Origin: Alphaproteobacteria bacterium
GTDB lineage: Bacteria; Pseudomonadota; Alphaproteobacteria; Rhodobacterales; Rhodobacteraceae
Direction: 5' to 3'
DNA length: 6,023 nt
Assembly: GCA_024277955.1 (NCBI GenBank)
Contig: JAJRUE010000202.1
Location: 1 to 6,023 of the forward strand
In this document: one piece after another, positions 5,592 through 6,023 of the stretch
Numbering within the stretch: position 1 is the stretch's first letter
Layout: each line of letters starts with the position of its first letter
Translations under genes and position numbers: made by a program
The notes under the pieces: model-generated
What the model saw: the letters and a program-made list of their open reading frames with translations, nothing else
What the model was told of the DNA's origin: nothing
Database searches by the model: none

Positions 5592-6023
5592 ATGGAAATA
5601 GCAGATATTCTGGATCCGTCGGCCGTCAGGGTCGCGGGCACGATCACGAGCAAGAAACGGCTGTTTCTGGACCTTGGCGAGATTGCCGCGGCGGCTTTCG
5701 GCATCGATGCCGAAGATTCCGTCGACGCGCTTCTTGAACGAGAAAGCCTTGGGCCGACCGGCGTGGGCAAGGGTGTCGCCCTTCCCCATGCCCGGCTGGC
5801 CGGGCTTGACCGGGTGACCGGCGCGTTCATCCGGCTTGAAAACCCGCTGGATTTCGACGCGGTCGACCGGCAGCCGGTGGACCTGGTGTTTGCGTTGTTT
5901 GCGCCGAAAAACGCCGGTGTCGAGCATCTCAAGGCGCTGGCGCTGGTGTCCCGGACCATGCGCAATCCGTCGATCTGCGCCAAGCTTCGCGCCAATTCGG
6001 ACCCGGCGATCCTGCATGCGATC
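5592..6023 (+). CDS. ptsN: Nitrogen regulatory PTS enzyme IIA (EIIA-Ntr), 3' end cut by window edge
   Basis: The frame runs from ATG 5592 to the last base without a stop, giving 144 residues of an expected 150-155. The N-terminus MEIADILDPSAV, the phosphorylation site GVALPHARL (62-70, His66 the phosphate acceptor), and the later VDLVFALFAPKNAGVEHLKAL stretch are diagnostic of PtsN, the terminal phosphate acceptor of the nitrogen PTS. It transports no sugar; its phosphorylation state, set by PtsP and NPr, adjusts potassium uptake, nitrogen and stress responses by binding other proteins. Upstream there is only GGAG about 14 bases away, a poor ribosome site, and no in-frame start codon lies closer to hpf, so translation may depend on hpf. 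The 42-bp gap suggests co-transcription with hpf, an arrangement conserved widely in proteobacteria. Nothing looks damaged; truncation is only the window limit. Confidence 0.93.
   Translation, partial: MEIADILDPSAVRVAGTITSKKRLFLDLGEIAAAAFGIDAEDSVDALLERESLGPTGVGKGVALPHARLAGLDRVTGAFIRLENPLDFDAVDRQPVDLVFALFAPKNAGVEHLKALALVSRTMRNPSICAKLRANSDPAILHAI

Noticed and set aside
4899..6017. 372-codon minus-strand open frame opposite hpf and ptsN
   Set aside because: Composition typical of an antisense shadow, and both sense genes are clear family members.

Overview
No previously undescribed system is visible here. The window is about two-thirds G+C by eye. Gene order and protein sequences point to an alphaproteobacterium, most likely of the Rhodobacteraceae/Roseobacter type. 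It holds ordinary chromosomal housekeeping genes with no mobile elements, CRISPR arrays, rRNA or tRNA genes.

Layout. (1) Positions 1-318 are the C-terminal end (TOBE-type domain) of an importer ABC ATPase on the + strand, truncated by the window edge. (2) Converging on it, 330-1121 on the - strand encodes an inositol-monophosphatase-family phosphatase. (3) A 153-bp divergent intergenic region (1122-1274), carrying an imperfect 9-bp-arm dyad, separates the phosphatase from a tightly packed + strand operon: rnd (RNase D-type exonuclease, GTG start), kdsD (arabinose-5-phosphate isomerase), lptC, lptA and lptB. Gaps are 15, 3 and 28 bp, and lptA/lptB overlap by one base. (4) A 210-bp gap (4764-4973) with two stem-loops and several weak promoter candidates precedes hpf (long-form ribosome hibernation factor). 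After 42 bp follows ptsN (EIIA-Ntr), cut by the right edge about ten codons before its expected end.

How the genes work together. KdsD makes arabinose 5-phosphate, the precursor of the Kdo sugar of the lipopolysaccharide inner core. LptC, LptA and LptB are the inner-membrane anchor, periplasmic bridge and cytoplasmic ATPase of the machine that moves finished LPS to the outer membrane. The order matches the E. coli block kdsD-kdsC-lptC-lptA-lptB-rpoN-hpf-ptsN, but kdsC and rpoN are absent and rnd sits at the head. Hpf and PtsN form a stress/nutrient module that has stayed next to the LPS genes despite the missing rpoN.

The most interesting unexplained signals are the lptB-hpf junction and the 3' end of lptB. 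The junction has a repeated 9-mer that allows mutually exclusive hairpins. The lptB 3' end changes to AT-ending codons around a CTTGAAA box, which suggests an embedded promoter for hpf-ptsN.
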